A stretch of 6,672 nucleotides of DNA, taken from Pseudomonadota bacterium. Lineage in GTDB: Bacteria > Pseudomonadota > Alphaproteobacteria > Rhizobiales > Rhizobiaceae. The position numbers and the translations under genes were made by a program. Of the stretch, positions 1-6,672 are shown piece after piece. The stretch is from assembly GCA_023387715.1 (NCBI GenBank), contig JAEWHQ010000251.1, positions 1 through 6,672 of the forward strand. Reading direction: 5' to 3'. The notes under the pieces were generated by a model that saw only the letters and a program-made list of their open reading frames with translations, did not search any database and was not told where the DNA came from. How positions within the stretch are numbered: the stretch's first letter is position 1; every line of letters starts with the position of its first letter.

Positions 1-312
1 GCTGCCAATTATGCGCCGGAAGACAGCGACATCCGCCTGATGGTTGAGCGTGAAGACGATGAAATTGTTTTCAGCGTGCAGGATGAAGGTCCGGGCATGC
101 CGCGCGAAGTGCTTGATAGTGTTTTCCAACGCTTCCAGTCCCACAATAATGGTGGCCGCAAACGCGGTGCTGGCCTTGGCCTGTCCATTGTCAAAAGCTT
201 TGTTGAGCTTCATGGCGGCGCAGTTCACATTCAAACCGCCAGCAATAGCGGCACCACAGTCACCTGCCGTTTTCCAATCGAAGCGCGCAGTTTCCGCGCC
301 GCAGCTGAATAA
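1..312 (+). CDS. Sensor histidine kinase, C-terminal ATP-binding domain (5' end outside window)
   Basis: This is the last 103 codons of a two-component sensor kinase; the reading frame is open from base 1 to the TAA at 310-312. What remains is most of a HATPase_c (GHKL) domain, which binds ATP to autophosphorylate a histidine lying upstream of the window. Visible motifs are the tail of the N box (AANYAPED at residues 1-8, with the likely Mg-binding Asn just before the window), the G1 box DEGPGMP (about residues 28-34), an F-box-like FQRF, and the G2 box GAGLGLSIVKSF, followed by ELHGG and a final beta strand typical of the fold. The protein ends shortly after the domain, so no receiver domain is fused at the C-terminus. 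The sensory domain, phospho-acceptor His and partner regulator cannot be seen, so the signal is unknown. The next gene starts 3 bases after its stop, which suggests co-transcription. Confidence 0.9.
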   Translation, partial: AANYAPEDSDIRLMVEREDDEIVFSVQDEGPGMPREVLDSVFQRFQSHNNGGRKRGAGLGLSIVKSFVELHGGAVHIQTASNSGTTVTCRFPIEARSFRAAAE

Positions 313-315
313 ATC

Positions 316-1854
316 ATGTCCGCATCAGAAGTTTTTGAAATCCGCCTGCCCGATGAAGCAGCCACCATCGCTTTGGGCGAAGATCTGGCACTGGCGCTTA
401 ACCGCGGCGACTTAGTTACATTATCCGGCGATTTAGGCGCGGGAAAATCATCACTCGCACGCGCGCTCATTCGCACCATCGCCAATGATGAATTTTACGA
501 AGTTCCAAGCCCGACTTTCACCCTCGTGCAGACCTATGATGAATTGCGCCTGCCCATCGCGCATGCCGATCTTTATCGCTTGTCTGGTGGCGATGAGCTT
601 GATGAACTGGGCTTTGACGAATTTTTGCAAGATGGCGCTGTGCTGGTTGAATGGCCGGAACAGGCTGACGGCATGTTGAGCATACCTGCCTTTGCCATTG
701 AATTGCGCCATCCGGCAACCGGAGAACAAGGCCGTCTTGTTACCATTACCGCGCAAACAAATGCTGCCAAACGCTTTACCCGCTCCCGCGCAATCCGCGC
801 ATTTTTAGAAGAGCATAAGCGCCAGTTCAATGCGCAGCCAGCCAAACGTCGCTATTTGCTCGGTGATGCGTCACCCCGCGCCTATGAAACAGTATCTTCA
901 GATTTTGGCACCGAAATCCTAATGAACGCGCCTGAACTTAACAACGAACCTTTATTGCCGAATGGCAAAACCTATCGCAAAACTGCGCATATTGCTGAAA
1001 GCTGTATTCCGTTTTCCGCCATCGACAAATTGATCAAGGCTCAAGGTTTTCGCGTACCAGAAATCTATGCCGAAGATTTAGCTAATGGCTTCATTTTGAT
1101 GGAGCATTTAGGCATTGATGGTGTGCTGGATGCGAACCGTCAGCCTATTGGCGAGCGTTATTTAGAAGCCGCTCGTTTCTTAGCGCATTTCCATCAGGTT
1201 GAATGGCCGTTAAGCGTTAAGGTCACAGGTTGCGATGATTATCAATTTGCACCATTTGACCGCGATGCGATGATGATCGAAGTGGATTTACTGTGTTCGT
1301 GGTATTTGCCGCGCATCACCGGCAAACAACCCGATGAAGCACAAAAACAATCCTATCACGCTGCGTGGGACGAGGTTTTTCTAAAACTCGCAAAGGCTGA
1401 AAAGAGCTTGTTGCTGCGCGATTATCATTCGCCAAATCTCTTTTGGTTTGAAGATAAAACCGGCATTGACCGCATCGGCATGATTGATTTTCAAGATGCT
1501 ATGAATGGCCCTGCCGCTTATGATCTGGCGTCATTAGCACTTGATGCGCGTGTAACCATTGCAGCCGAGCTTGAACAACAGATCATTGCCGCCTATTGCG
1601 AAACCCGCAAAAGCTTGGATAAAGCCTTTGATGAGGCCGCCTTCATGAGCGCTTATGCGATTATGGGGGCGCAGCGTAATTCCAAAATCCTTGGCATTTT
1701 TGTGCGTCTGGATGAGCGCGACGGCAAACCACATTATTTGGCACATCTGCCGCGTATTCAGGATTATTTGCGCCGTGTCCTCACCCACCCCGATTTAAAA
1801 CCGGTGGCGGACTGGTACGAAAAATATGGTTTGCTTACGGAGAAAAAACCATGA
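316..1854 (+). CDS. tsaE-amgK: Bifunctional TsaE ATPase / AmgK-type N-acetylmuramate (aminoglycoside-fold) kinase fusion
   Basis: A 512-residue two-domain protein. Residues 1 to about 150 are TsaE, the ATPase that works with TsaB and TsaD to make N6-threonylcarbamoyladenosine at position 37 of ANN-decoding tRNAs. Visible motifs are Walker A GDLGAGKS (38-45), SPTFTLVQTY (65-74), HADLYRL (83-89) and VEWPE (111-115). D85 and E112 match the conserved acidic residues of the family. TsaE alone is usually about 150-160 residues, so this domain is complete. After a basic linker (about 150-180), residues 180-500 form an aminoglycoside-phosphotransferase-fold kinase: LLGDASPRAY (181-190) resembles the GDAS start of AmgK, RDYHSPNL (368-375) carries the catalytic base D369, and IDFQDA (390-395) carries the metal ligand D391. 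AmgK phosphorylates the anomeric carbon of MurNAc/GlcNAc for wall recycling; the MurU-type gene directly downstream supports that substrate. The ATG at 316 fits the family N-terminus, but no Shine-Dalgarno is seen, so translation may couple to the upstream kinase. The TsaE assignment is firm; the sugar specificity is inferred. Confidence 0.9.
   Translation: MSASEVFEIRLPDEAATIALGEDLALALNRGDLVTLSGDLGAGKSSLARALIRTIANDEFYEVPSPTFTLVQTYDELRLPIAHADLYRLSGGDELDELGFDEFLQDGAVLVEWPEQADGMLSIPAFAIELRHPATGEQGRLVTITAQTNAAKRFTRSRAIRAFLEEHKRQFNAQPAKRRYLLGDASPRAYETVSSDFGTEILMNAPELNNEPLLPNGKTYRKTAHIAESCIPFSAIDKLIKAQGFRVPEIYAEDLANGFILMEHLGIDGVLDANRQPIGERYLEAARFLAHFHQVEWPLSVKVTGCDDYQFAPFDRDAMMIEVDLLCSWYLPRITGKQPDEAQKQSYHAAWDEVFLKLAKAEKSLLLRDYHSPNLFWFEDKTGIDRIGMIDFQDAMNGPAAYDLASLALDARVTIAAELEQQIIAAYCETRKSLDKAFDEAAFMSAYAIMGAQRNSKILGIFVRLDERDGKPHYLAHLPRIQDYLRRVLTHPDLKPVADWYEKYGLLTEKKP
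1839..1842 (+). promoter_or_regulatory. Ribosome binding site for murU
   Basis: GGAG lies within the last codons of tsaE-amgK, 8 bases before the ATG at 1851. It supports that start, which overlaps the upstream TGA in an ATGA arrangement and so suggests translational coupling. Confidence 0.7.
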
Positions 1855-2573
1855 ACCATCTGAAAAAAGCAATGGTTCTGGCAGCGGGTTTAGGCAAGAG
1901 AATGCGCCCGATCACCGACGCGATCCCAAAGCCAATGGTCAAAGTTTCCGGTAAAACACTGATTGATTATGGCTTGGATTCACTTGTTGAAGCAGGTGTC
2001 GGCCAAGCCGTGGTTAATGTGCATTATCTGGCCGACATTTTAGAAAAGCACCTGGAAAACCGCCACAATATAGCAATCAGCATTTCAGATGAACGCGCTG
2101 AACTGCTTGATTCCGCAGGTGGCATTATCAATGCCTTGCCTCTCCTCGGGAGTGAAGCTTTTTACATCCTCAATGCGGATACATTCTGGGTTGACCAGCA
2201 AGGCGAGCCTGCCAATTTGCTAAAAATGGCAGAGGCTTTTGATGAAACCCGCATGGATATTTTGCTGATGGTTGCCCGCCTTGATCAGGCAACCGGTTAT
2301 GACGGCAAAGGCGATTTTACCCTGACACCGGAAGCCCGGCTTTTGCGTCGTCAGGACAATGATCCGCAACCGGTTATTTATGCCGGTGCCGCGATTATTC
2401 ACCCGCGCATTTTCAAAGATGCCGAGGCAGGTGTTTCCTCGCTCAACCGCTATTTCGACCATGCCATTGCGAATAAACGTCTATATGCTATGCCGATGCA
2501 TGGCCATTGGATAACGGTCGGCACACCCGATGCGATTGCCGATGCAGAAAAGGCGCTTGCAGCCCTGAACTAA
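1851..2573 (+). CDS. murU: N-acetylmuramate-1-phosphate uridylyltransferase (MurU-type nucleotidyltransferase)
   Basis: A 240-residue single-domain NTP_transferase protein, the normal length for MurU. In the recycling route it would convert MurNAc-alpha-1-phosphate plus UTP to UDP-MurNAc and pyrophosphate in the cytoplasm, feeding the wall precursor pool downstream of MurA/MurB. Visible motifs are the nucleotide-binding signature LAAGLGKRMRP (10-20), the conserved KPM (27-29), SAGGI (88-92) in the region that reads the base, the metal-binding NAD (108-110), YAGAAI (177-182) and HWITVGTPD (219-227) near the end. The last motif has Thr222 where RmlA/MurU-like enzymes usually have a metal-ligand Asp. 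The start overlaps the stop of the AmgK-type kinase gene by 4 bases and has a good ribosome binding site. Pairing of an APH-fold sugar kinase with this enzyme is the AmgK-MurU arrangement described in Pseudomonas and Caulobacter. Another sugar-1-phosphate substrate is possible but less likely given the neighbour. Confidence 0.85.
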   Translation: MNHLKKAMVLAAGLGKRMRPITDAIPKPMVKVSGKTLIDYGLDSLVEAGVGQAVVNVHYLADILEKHLENRHNIAISISDERAELLDSAGGIINALPLLGSEAFYILNADTFWVDQQGEPANLLKMAEAFDETRMDILLMVARLDQATGYDGKGDFTLTPEARLLRRQDNDPQPVIYAGAAIIHPRIFKDAEAGVSSLNRYFDHAIANKRLYAMPMHGHWITVGTPDAIADAEKALAALN

Positions 2574-2606
2574 AGCCGGACTGACAAAGAAGGAGAAGAG
2601 AAAAGA
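2574..2606 (+). promoter_or_regulatory. murU-addB spacer with ribosome binding site for addB
   Basis: This 33-base spacer is the longest non-coding stretch in the window. It is purine-rich and holds AGGAG at 2591-2595, 11 bases before the addB ATG at 2607, with a second GA-rich run (GAAGAG) nearer the start. I see no inverted repeat or T-run, so it does not look like a terminator, and it is too short for a convincing promoter. addB probably remains in the same transcript but starts translation independently. Confidence 0.65.
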
Positions 2607-5600
2607 ATGAGCACCCAAACCCCGCACATCTTTTCCATTCCGCCCGGCACGCCCTTTCTGCCAAGCTTTGTCGATGCCTTGTTACAAGGTAAAATCATCA
2701 AAGGCTTTCCGGCTGATCCAAGCGATCCTTTAGCACTGGCCAAGGCCACCATCTATGTGCCGACACGCCGTGCGGCGCGTAGTCTGCGCTCACTTCTCGT
2801 TGAAAAAAGCCATGCGCGTTCGGCGATCCTGCCTTCTATCCGTGCGCTTGGTGATGTCGATGAAGATGCAGTCTTCTTTGATGCAGATGCGCGGGAATTT
2901 CTGCAACTCGACCCGCCGATCAACAAGGCTGAACGCTTACTTTTGCTCACCCGTCTGATCAAGCCGTGGCGCGAGAGCCTGCCTGAACATGTGCGCGCCC
3001 TTTTTGGCGTTGAAGATGTTTCAGTGCCAACCACCACCGCCGATGCCATCTGGCTGGCGCGTGATCTGGCCAATCTGATGGATCAGGTCGAAACTGAAAG
3101 TGCCGATTGGGAAGAGCTGAAACTCATCGCGCCTGATGAACTTGCCGATTGGTGGCGGGTAACATTAAGCTTTCTGGAAATCGTCACCACGCTTTGGCCG
3201 GAAGTTTTGAAAGAGCGCGGTGTTACCAATCCCGCTGCCTATCGTAATCGCCTGATTGAAATCGAAACCGATCGGCTTAAACGTTTTCCACCCGATGGCC
3301 CTGTGATTGCTGCCGGTACGACCGGTTCTATTCCGGCCACTGCCGAACTGATTGCAACCATTGCCAAACTGCCGCAAGGCGCACTTGTGCTACCCGGCCT
3401 TGACCGCGACCTTGATGATGCCGCCTGGCACATTTTAGGCAGGCCTGAACAAAACCCATCCACTTTCGGCCATCCGCAATATGGTTTTTATCAGTTGCTC
3501 ACCCGCATGAGCACCAATCGCGATGGGGTTGAACACCTCCCCGATCATTCACCTGAAAAACGGACGTTAGAGCGCATTGCAGCTGAAGCTTTGCGGCCGG
3601 CAGAAAGCACCGAACATTGGCGTGATCTCTTGCAACAGCCGGATATGACGATTGAGCATCGTTTGGCGGCTACACGTCAGATTGATCTGATTGAAGCCGC
3701 CAATGAGCGCGAAGAAGCTTTAAGCGTTGCCTGTGCTTTACGTGAAGCCATCAGTGATCCAACCAAAACCGCAGCCCTTGTCACCGCCGACCGTAATCTG
3801 GCGCGCCGTGTGGCCGCAGAGCTTGCTCGTTTTGGCATCGAAGCCGATGATTCCGGCGGGCGTTTTTTACGCGATGCCGAACCTGTCACCCTCATGCGGC
3901 TGGTGATTGAAACCGTCTTTAATCCGGGCGATCCGGTGGCACTGCTGGCATTGCTGAAACACCCACTGACAAAGCTTGGCAAACCCCGCATCGAGCGCCG
4001 CTTAGCCGCAGAAGCGCTGGAACTGATTGCCTTTCGCGGCGGCACAGGCCGCGCTTCCATTGCTGAATTGCCTGATTTCTTTGAAGGTAAACTCACCGAA
4101 GGGCTGAATGCCAACCGCAAGCCTTTATGGATTGATCTGACGGTTGAAGAACAGATCACAAATGCGCGGGCTTTGTGTGAAGAACTCTCGCAAGCGGTTA
4201 AACCACTGGCTGATTTCACCAAAAGTGCCGGTCAGCACACGGATATGGCGGCGATTGTACGTGCAAGCGTGGAGGTGCTTGAAACACTTGCGCGTGATGA
4301 GCAGGGAAATGTCGGCGCACTTTATTCCGGCGAGGCAGGTGAACAATTTGCCTCTCTTTTGCGTAATCTGATTGCCACAGAAGCCGAGCTGGAATTTGAA
4401 ACCATTGAATGGCCGGCCGTTTTTGAAGCATTGATTTCCGGCGAAACTGTCAAACCGCGTCCGGGTGGTAATCCTCGGCTATTCATCTGGGGTGCGCTGG
4501 AAGCCCGCCTGCAAACCATTGATACGGTGATTATCGGTGGCCTCAATGAAGGCAGCTGGCCGTCCAAAACCCGCAATGATCCTTTCATGTCGCGCCCGAT
4601 GAAAGCGCAGATCGCATTGGAGCCGCCGGAACGGCGCACCGGCCTTGCCGCTCATGATTTCCAGATGGCTTTGGGCATGGATCACGTCGTGCTTTCACGC
4701 GCTGATCGCACCGACAATGCACCCACCGTGCCTTCACGCTGGCTGCAACGCCTGCAAACTGTGCTTGGCAATGAAGTGACTGACACTATGCGCCAGCGCG
4801 GGGCACGCTTTTTGCATTGGGCGCGTGAAATCGACCGCTCTACGGATGTGCCTTTCGTTAAACGTCCAGAGCCGAAGCCGCCGGTTGAAGCGCGGCCAAC
4901 GCATTTCTCGGTTACCGATATTGAAACATTGCGACGCGACCCATATGCGATTTATGCGCGTAAAATCCTGAAACTGAACCCGCTTGATCCGCTGATCCGT
5001 GATCCGGGGCCTGCCGAGCGCGGCACGCTGTTTCATGATATTATCGGTCACTTCACCCAATCCGGTTTTGATGTCATGGCGGGCGAAGCCCATCAAAATC
5101 TGATCGAAATCGGCCGTCAGTTTTTTGCCGATGCCGATTTGCCGATTGAGATCGAAGCTGTCTGGTGGCCTCGCTTTGAAGCTTTGGTGCCGGAGTTTTT
5201 AAACTGGGAGCGTGATCGCAACTACAATGTCAAAACGCGCCATGCCGAAATCGCCTCGAAAAAACGCGAAATCGGCTCGCTCGGCATCACGCTTTCAGGC
5301 CGTGCCGACCGTGTTGATGTGATGCAGGACGGCACTACTGAAATCATTGACTTTAAAACCGGTTCCACGCCCTCGCCTAAACAGGCACATATTTTGCTGT
5401 CCCCGCAGCTGGCACTGGAAGCAGCCCTGCAAGCGCGCGGTGCTTTTGAAGAAGTGGGGGAAATACCGGCCTCTGATCTTCTATATGTGCGTCTTAAAGC
5501 CAATGGCGCGGTTGTGCCGGAATCCATTTTGAAAATCAGCCGGCCGGAGCCAAGCCAGAAAACCGCCCCCGAAATTGGCGAGGAAGCATGGCGCAGGTTA

Positions 5601-5759
5601 GAAGAATTGCTGAGCGACTATAAGAGCCAGACCAAGGGCTATTTATCCCGCGCCCTGCCGTTTCGTGAAACCGATCTCACCGGCGATTATGACCATCTCG
5701 CCCGTGTATTGGAATGGTCTGCCGGTGGCGCTGATGGCGGTGAAGGATCAAGCGAATGA
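2607..5759 (+). CDS. addB: Double-strand break repair protein AddB (helicase-like/nuclease subunit)
   Basis: A 1050-residue protein, the usual size for alphaproteobacterial AddB. With AddA it forms the AddAB helicase-nuclease, the counterpart of RecBCD, which unwinds and resects broken DNA ends to make 3' single strands for RecA. The N-terminal part is an inactivated UvrD-like fold: IPPGTPFLPSF (11-21) stands where a Walker A would be, followed by IYVPTRRAARSL (49-60) and LPSIRALGD (75-83). A late helicase-like motif reads VIIGGLNEGSWP (641-652). The C-terminal RecB-type PD-(D/E)XK nuclease spans about 767-1010, with FSVTDIE (767-773), RGTLFH (His810), GRADRVD (Asp901) and IIDFKTGS (Asp915, Lys917). 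The full His/Asp/Asp-x-Lys set is present, so the nuclease should be active. Only two cysteines occur (376 and 524), neither in the nuclease domain, so the iron-sulfur staple of Bacillus AddB cannot form. Its stop overlaps the addA start by 4 bases. Confidence 0.95.
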   Translation: MSTQTPHIFSIPPGTPFLPSFVDALLQGKIIKGFPADPSDPLALAKATIYVPTRRAARSLRSLLVEKSHARSAILPSIRALGDVDEDAVFFDADAREFLQLDPPINKAERLLLLTRLIKPWRESLPEHVRALFGVEDVSVPTTTADAIWLARDLANLMDQVETESADWEELKLIAPDELADWWRVTLSFLEIVTTLWPEVLKERGVTNPAAYRNRLIEIETDRLKRFPPDGPVIAAGTTGSIPATAELIATIAKLPQGALVLPGLDRDLDDAAWHILGRPEQNPSTFGHPQYGFYQLLTRMSTNRDGVEHLPDHSPEKRTLERIAAEALRPAESTEHWRDLLQQPDMTIEHRLAATRQIDLIEAANEREEALSVACALREAISDPTKTAALVTADRNLARRVAAELARFGIEADDSGGRFLRDAEPVTLMRLVIETVFNPGDPVALLALLKHPLTKLGKPRIERRLAAEALELIAFRGGTGRASIAELPDFFEGKLTEGLNANRKPLWIDLTVEEQITNARALCEELSQAVKPLADFTKSAGQHTDMAAIVRASVEVLETLARDEQGNVGALYSGEAGEQFASLLRNLIATEAELEFETIEWPAVFEALISGETVKPRPGGNPRLFIWGALEARLQTIDTVIIGGLNEGSWPSKTRNDPFMSRPMKAQIALEPPERRTGLAAHDFQMALGMDHVVLSRADRTDNAPTVPSRWLQRLQTVLGNEVTDTMRQRGARFLHWAREIDRSTDVPFVKRPEPKPPVEARPTHFSVTDIETLRRDPYAIYARKILKLNPLDPLIRDPGPAERGTLFHDIIGHFTQSGFDVMAGEAHQNLIEIGRQFFADADLPIEIEAVWWPRFEALVPEFLNWERDRNYNVKTRHAEIASKKREIGSLGITLSGRADRVDVMQDGTTEIIDFKTGSTPSPKQAHILLSPQLALEAALQARGAFEEVGEIPASDLLYVRLKANGAVVPESILKISRPEPSQKTAPEIGEEAWRRLEELLSDYKSQTKGYLSRALPFRETDLTGDYDHLARVLEWSAGGADGGEGSSE
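5743..5747 (+). promoter_or_regulatory. Ribosome binding site for addA
   Basis: AAGGA inside the end of addB, 8 bases before the ATG at 5756. It supports this start for addA and suggests near-equal production of the two AddAB subunits by translational coupling. Confidence 0.7.
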
Positions 5760-6672
5760 AACAGCCTTTGAACATTCCGCCGGAAACAATTTTGGCGCAG
5801 AGCAAAGCTGCCAATCCGTTTGACAGTGTCTGGGTTTCGGCCAATGCCGGTTCCGGCAAAACGCATGTCTTGACCGAGCGTGTTATTCGTCTCTTGCTGG
5901 AAGGCACAGACCCTTCCAAAATCCTTTGCCTGACCTACACCAAAGCAGCAGCTGCGGTGATGCAGAACCGCGTTTTCTCACGGCTTTCCGATTGGGCGAT
6001 GCTGGATGATGCGCAACTGGCAAAAGTGCTGGAAAAACTGGAAGGGCAAAGCCCCTCCAATGCCCGCCTGAATGTGGCGCGCCGTCTGTTTGCCCGTGCG
6101 CTGGAAACGCCAGGTGGTTTGAAAATTCAGACCATTCACGCATTTTGCGAAGCGATCCTGCATCAGTTTCCATTGGAAGCCAATATTGCCGGCCACTTTG
6201 AAATGCTCGACGATTTGATGCAGGCAGCGCTCATCGCTGAAGCGCGTCGTCAATTGCTGGAAACAGCGCATAATGGCGGCAATTTGATTTTGGCTGAAGC
6301 CTTCACGCAGGTGCTTGATGCAGCAGGTGAGTTTGGCCTGCAAAACCTGCTCGATGAAGCCATCTGGCAGCGCCACGGTTTGCAAGAGTTTTTGACGGCT
6401 CTTGGCGTGGCATCAGAGCGCGAAGCTGCCTTACGCAGCATCTTCCGTTTTGAGCCTCATGAGACAGAAGCGACCATTCTTAATGACCAATTGCCGATAT
6501 TGGAGTTTGAGGAAGATGTGCTTGATCTCATCCTTTCTATCCCGAAAGGAGCAGCACGCGCACAGGATTTTGCCCTGCAACTAAAACAGCTGCGCAAAGT
6601 GGAAACTTTGCGCGACAAGCAGGACGTGCTCACGGAAGCATTTTTGAAAAAGACCGACGGCATGCCGAAAGC
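5756..6672 (+). CDS. addA: AddA helicase-nuclease subunit, N-terminal part (3' end outside window)
   Basis: This frame is open from the ATG at 5756 to the window edge: 305 complete codons plus two bases, roughly the first quarter of a protein usually near 1150-1200 residues. AddA supplies the ATP-driven 3'-5' helicase motor and a second nuclease of AddAB. Superfamily 1A motifs are visible in order: a Q-motif-like start around QSKAANPFDSVWVSA (15-29), Walker A ANAGSGKT (29-36), motif Ia CLTYTKAAAAVMQNRV (58-73), and IQTIHAFCEAIL (124-135), which matches the SxHxFC-like segment of UvrD/AddA helicases. ETPGG just before it is typical of alphaproteobacterial AddA. The later part (about 150-305) has no motif I can name and fits the 1B accessory region. 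DEAD-box-like motif II, the remaining helicase motifs and the C-terminal nuclease lie outside the window. The ATGA overlap with addB and the AAGGA site upstream fix the start. Confidence 0.95.
   Translation, partial: MKQPLNIPPETILAQSKAANPFDSVWVSANAGSGKTHVLTERVIRLLLEGTDPSKILCLTYTKAAAAVMQNRVFSRLSDWAMLDDAQLAKVLEKLEGQSPSNARLNVARRLFARALETPGGLKIQTIHAFCEAILHQFPLEANIAGHFEMLDDLMQAALIAEARRQLLETAHNGGNLILAEAFTQVLDAAGEFGLQNLLDEAIWQRHGLQEFLTALGVASEREAALRSIFRFEPHETEATILNDQLPILEFEEDVLDLILSIPKGAARAQDFALQLKQLRKVETLRDKQDVLTEAFLKKTDGMPK

Noticed and set aside
44..415. A 123-codon plus-strand frame spanning the kinase/tsaE junction
   Set aside because: It overlaps the HATPase motifs of the kinase and the start of TsaE in another frame and has no motif of its own.
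922..1854. A separate internal start for an AmgK-only protein at Met203
   Set aside because: This start would cut off the conserved LLGDAS segment at 181-186 of the kinase domain, and no convincing ribosome binding site precedes it; a single fusion protein fits better.
2574..2606. Possible terminator or promoter between murU and addB
   Set aside because: No inverted repeat, no T-run, and no paired -35/-10 elements are seen in the 33 bases; it is a purine-rich ribosome binding region.
3677..4222. A 181-codon open frame on the minus strand inside addB
   Set aside because: It is antisense to a well-supported nuclease gene, its product is Ser/Arg/Ala-rich without any motif, and it has the look of a frame opened by the codon bias of the real gene.
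4734..5096. A 120-codon minus-strand open frame opposite addB
   Set aside because: No recognisable domain or ribosome binding site, and it lies fully inside conserved AddB coding sequence covering the start of the nuclease domain.
5127..5146. Three close copies of GCCGAT, resembling a short tandem repeat
   Set aside because: They encode an Ala-Asp-Ala-Asp-Leu-Pro-Ile stretch of AddB through common codons; there is no longer repeat unit and no match to a known repeat element.
5978..6385. A 135-codon minus-strand open frame opposite addA
   Set aside because: It is antisense to clear AddA coding sequence including the IQTIHAFCEAIL motif, and the predicted protein has no recognisable feature.

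Overview
The window looks like core chromosome from an alphaproteobacterium, most likely of the Rhizobiales/Hyphomicrobiales. Evidence for this is the gene set and order (sensor kinase, TsaE-phosphotransferase fusion, MurU-type nucleotidyltransferase, addB, addA) and the alphaproteobacterial style of the AddA and AddB proteins. G+C is only about half by eye, lower than most rhizobia. A Brucellaceae-like relative of moderate G+C is possible, but I cannot name a genus.

All genes lie on the + strand and are packed almost without gaps. Bases 1-312 hold the end of a histidine kinase (ATP-binding domain). Bases 316-1854 encode a two-domain protein: a TsaE ATPase needed for the tRNA modification t6A, fused to an aminoglycoside-phosphotransferase-fold kinase of the AmgK type. 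Bases 1851-2573 encode the MurU-type uridylyltransferase that would take the AmgK product to UDP-MurNAc. After a 33-base gap carrying a strong ribosome binding site, 2607-5759 encodes AddB, and 5756 to the window end encodes the first 305 codons of AddA.

The junctions are a 3-base gap (kinase/tsaE-amgK), a 4-base ATGA overlap (tsaE-amgK/murU), 33 bases (murU/addB) and a second ATGA overlap (addB/addA). No terminator or promoter-like region is visible inside, so these genes are probably co-transcribed from a promoter upstream of the window. They combine three jobs: tRNA t6A formation, peptidoglycan recycling (MurNAc to MurNAc-1-P to UDP-MurNAc, which bypasses the fosfomycin-sensitive MurA step), and resection of DNA double-strand breaks by AddAB.

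I see no mobile element, CRISPR array, RNA gene or sign of recent transfer. The window is an ordinary conserved housekeeping locus. The points worth a second look are the TsaE-AmgK fusion, an apparent loss of a canonical metal-ligand Asp in the MurU-type enzyme, and an AddB with neither a Walker A motif nor the cysteines for an iron-sulfur cluster.
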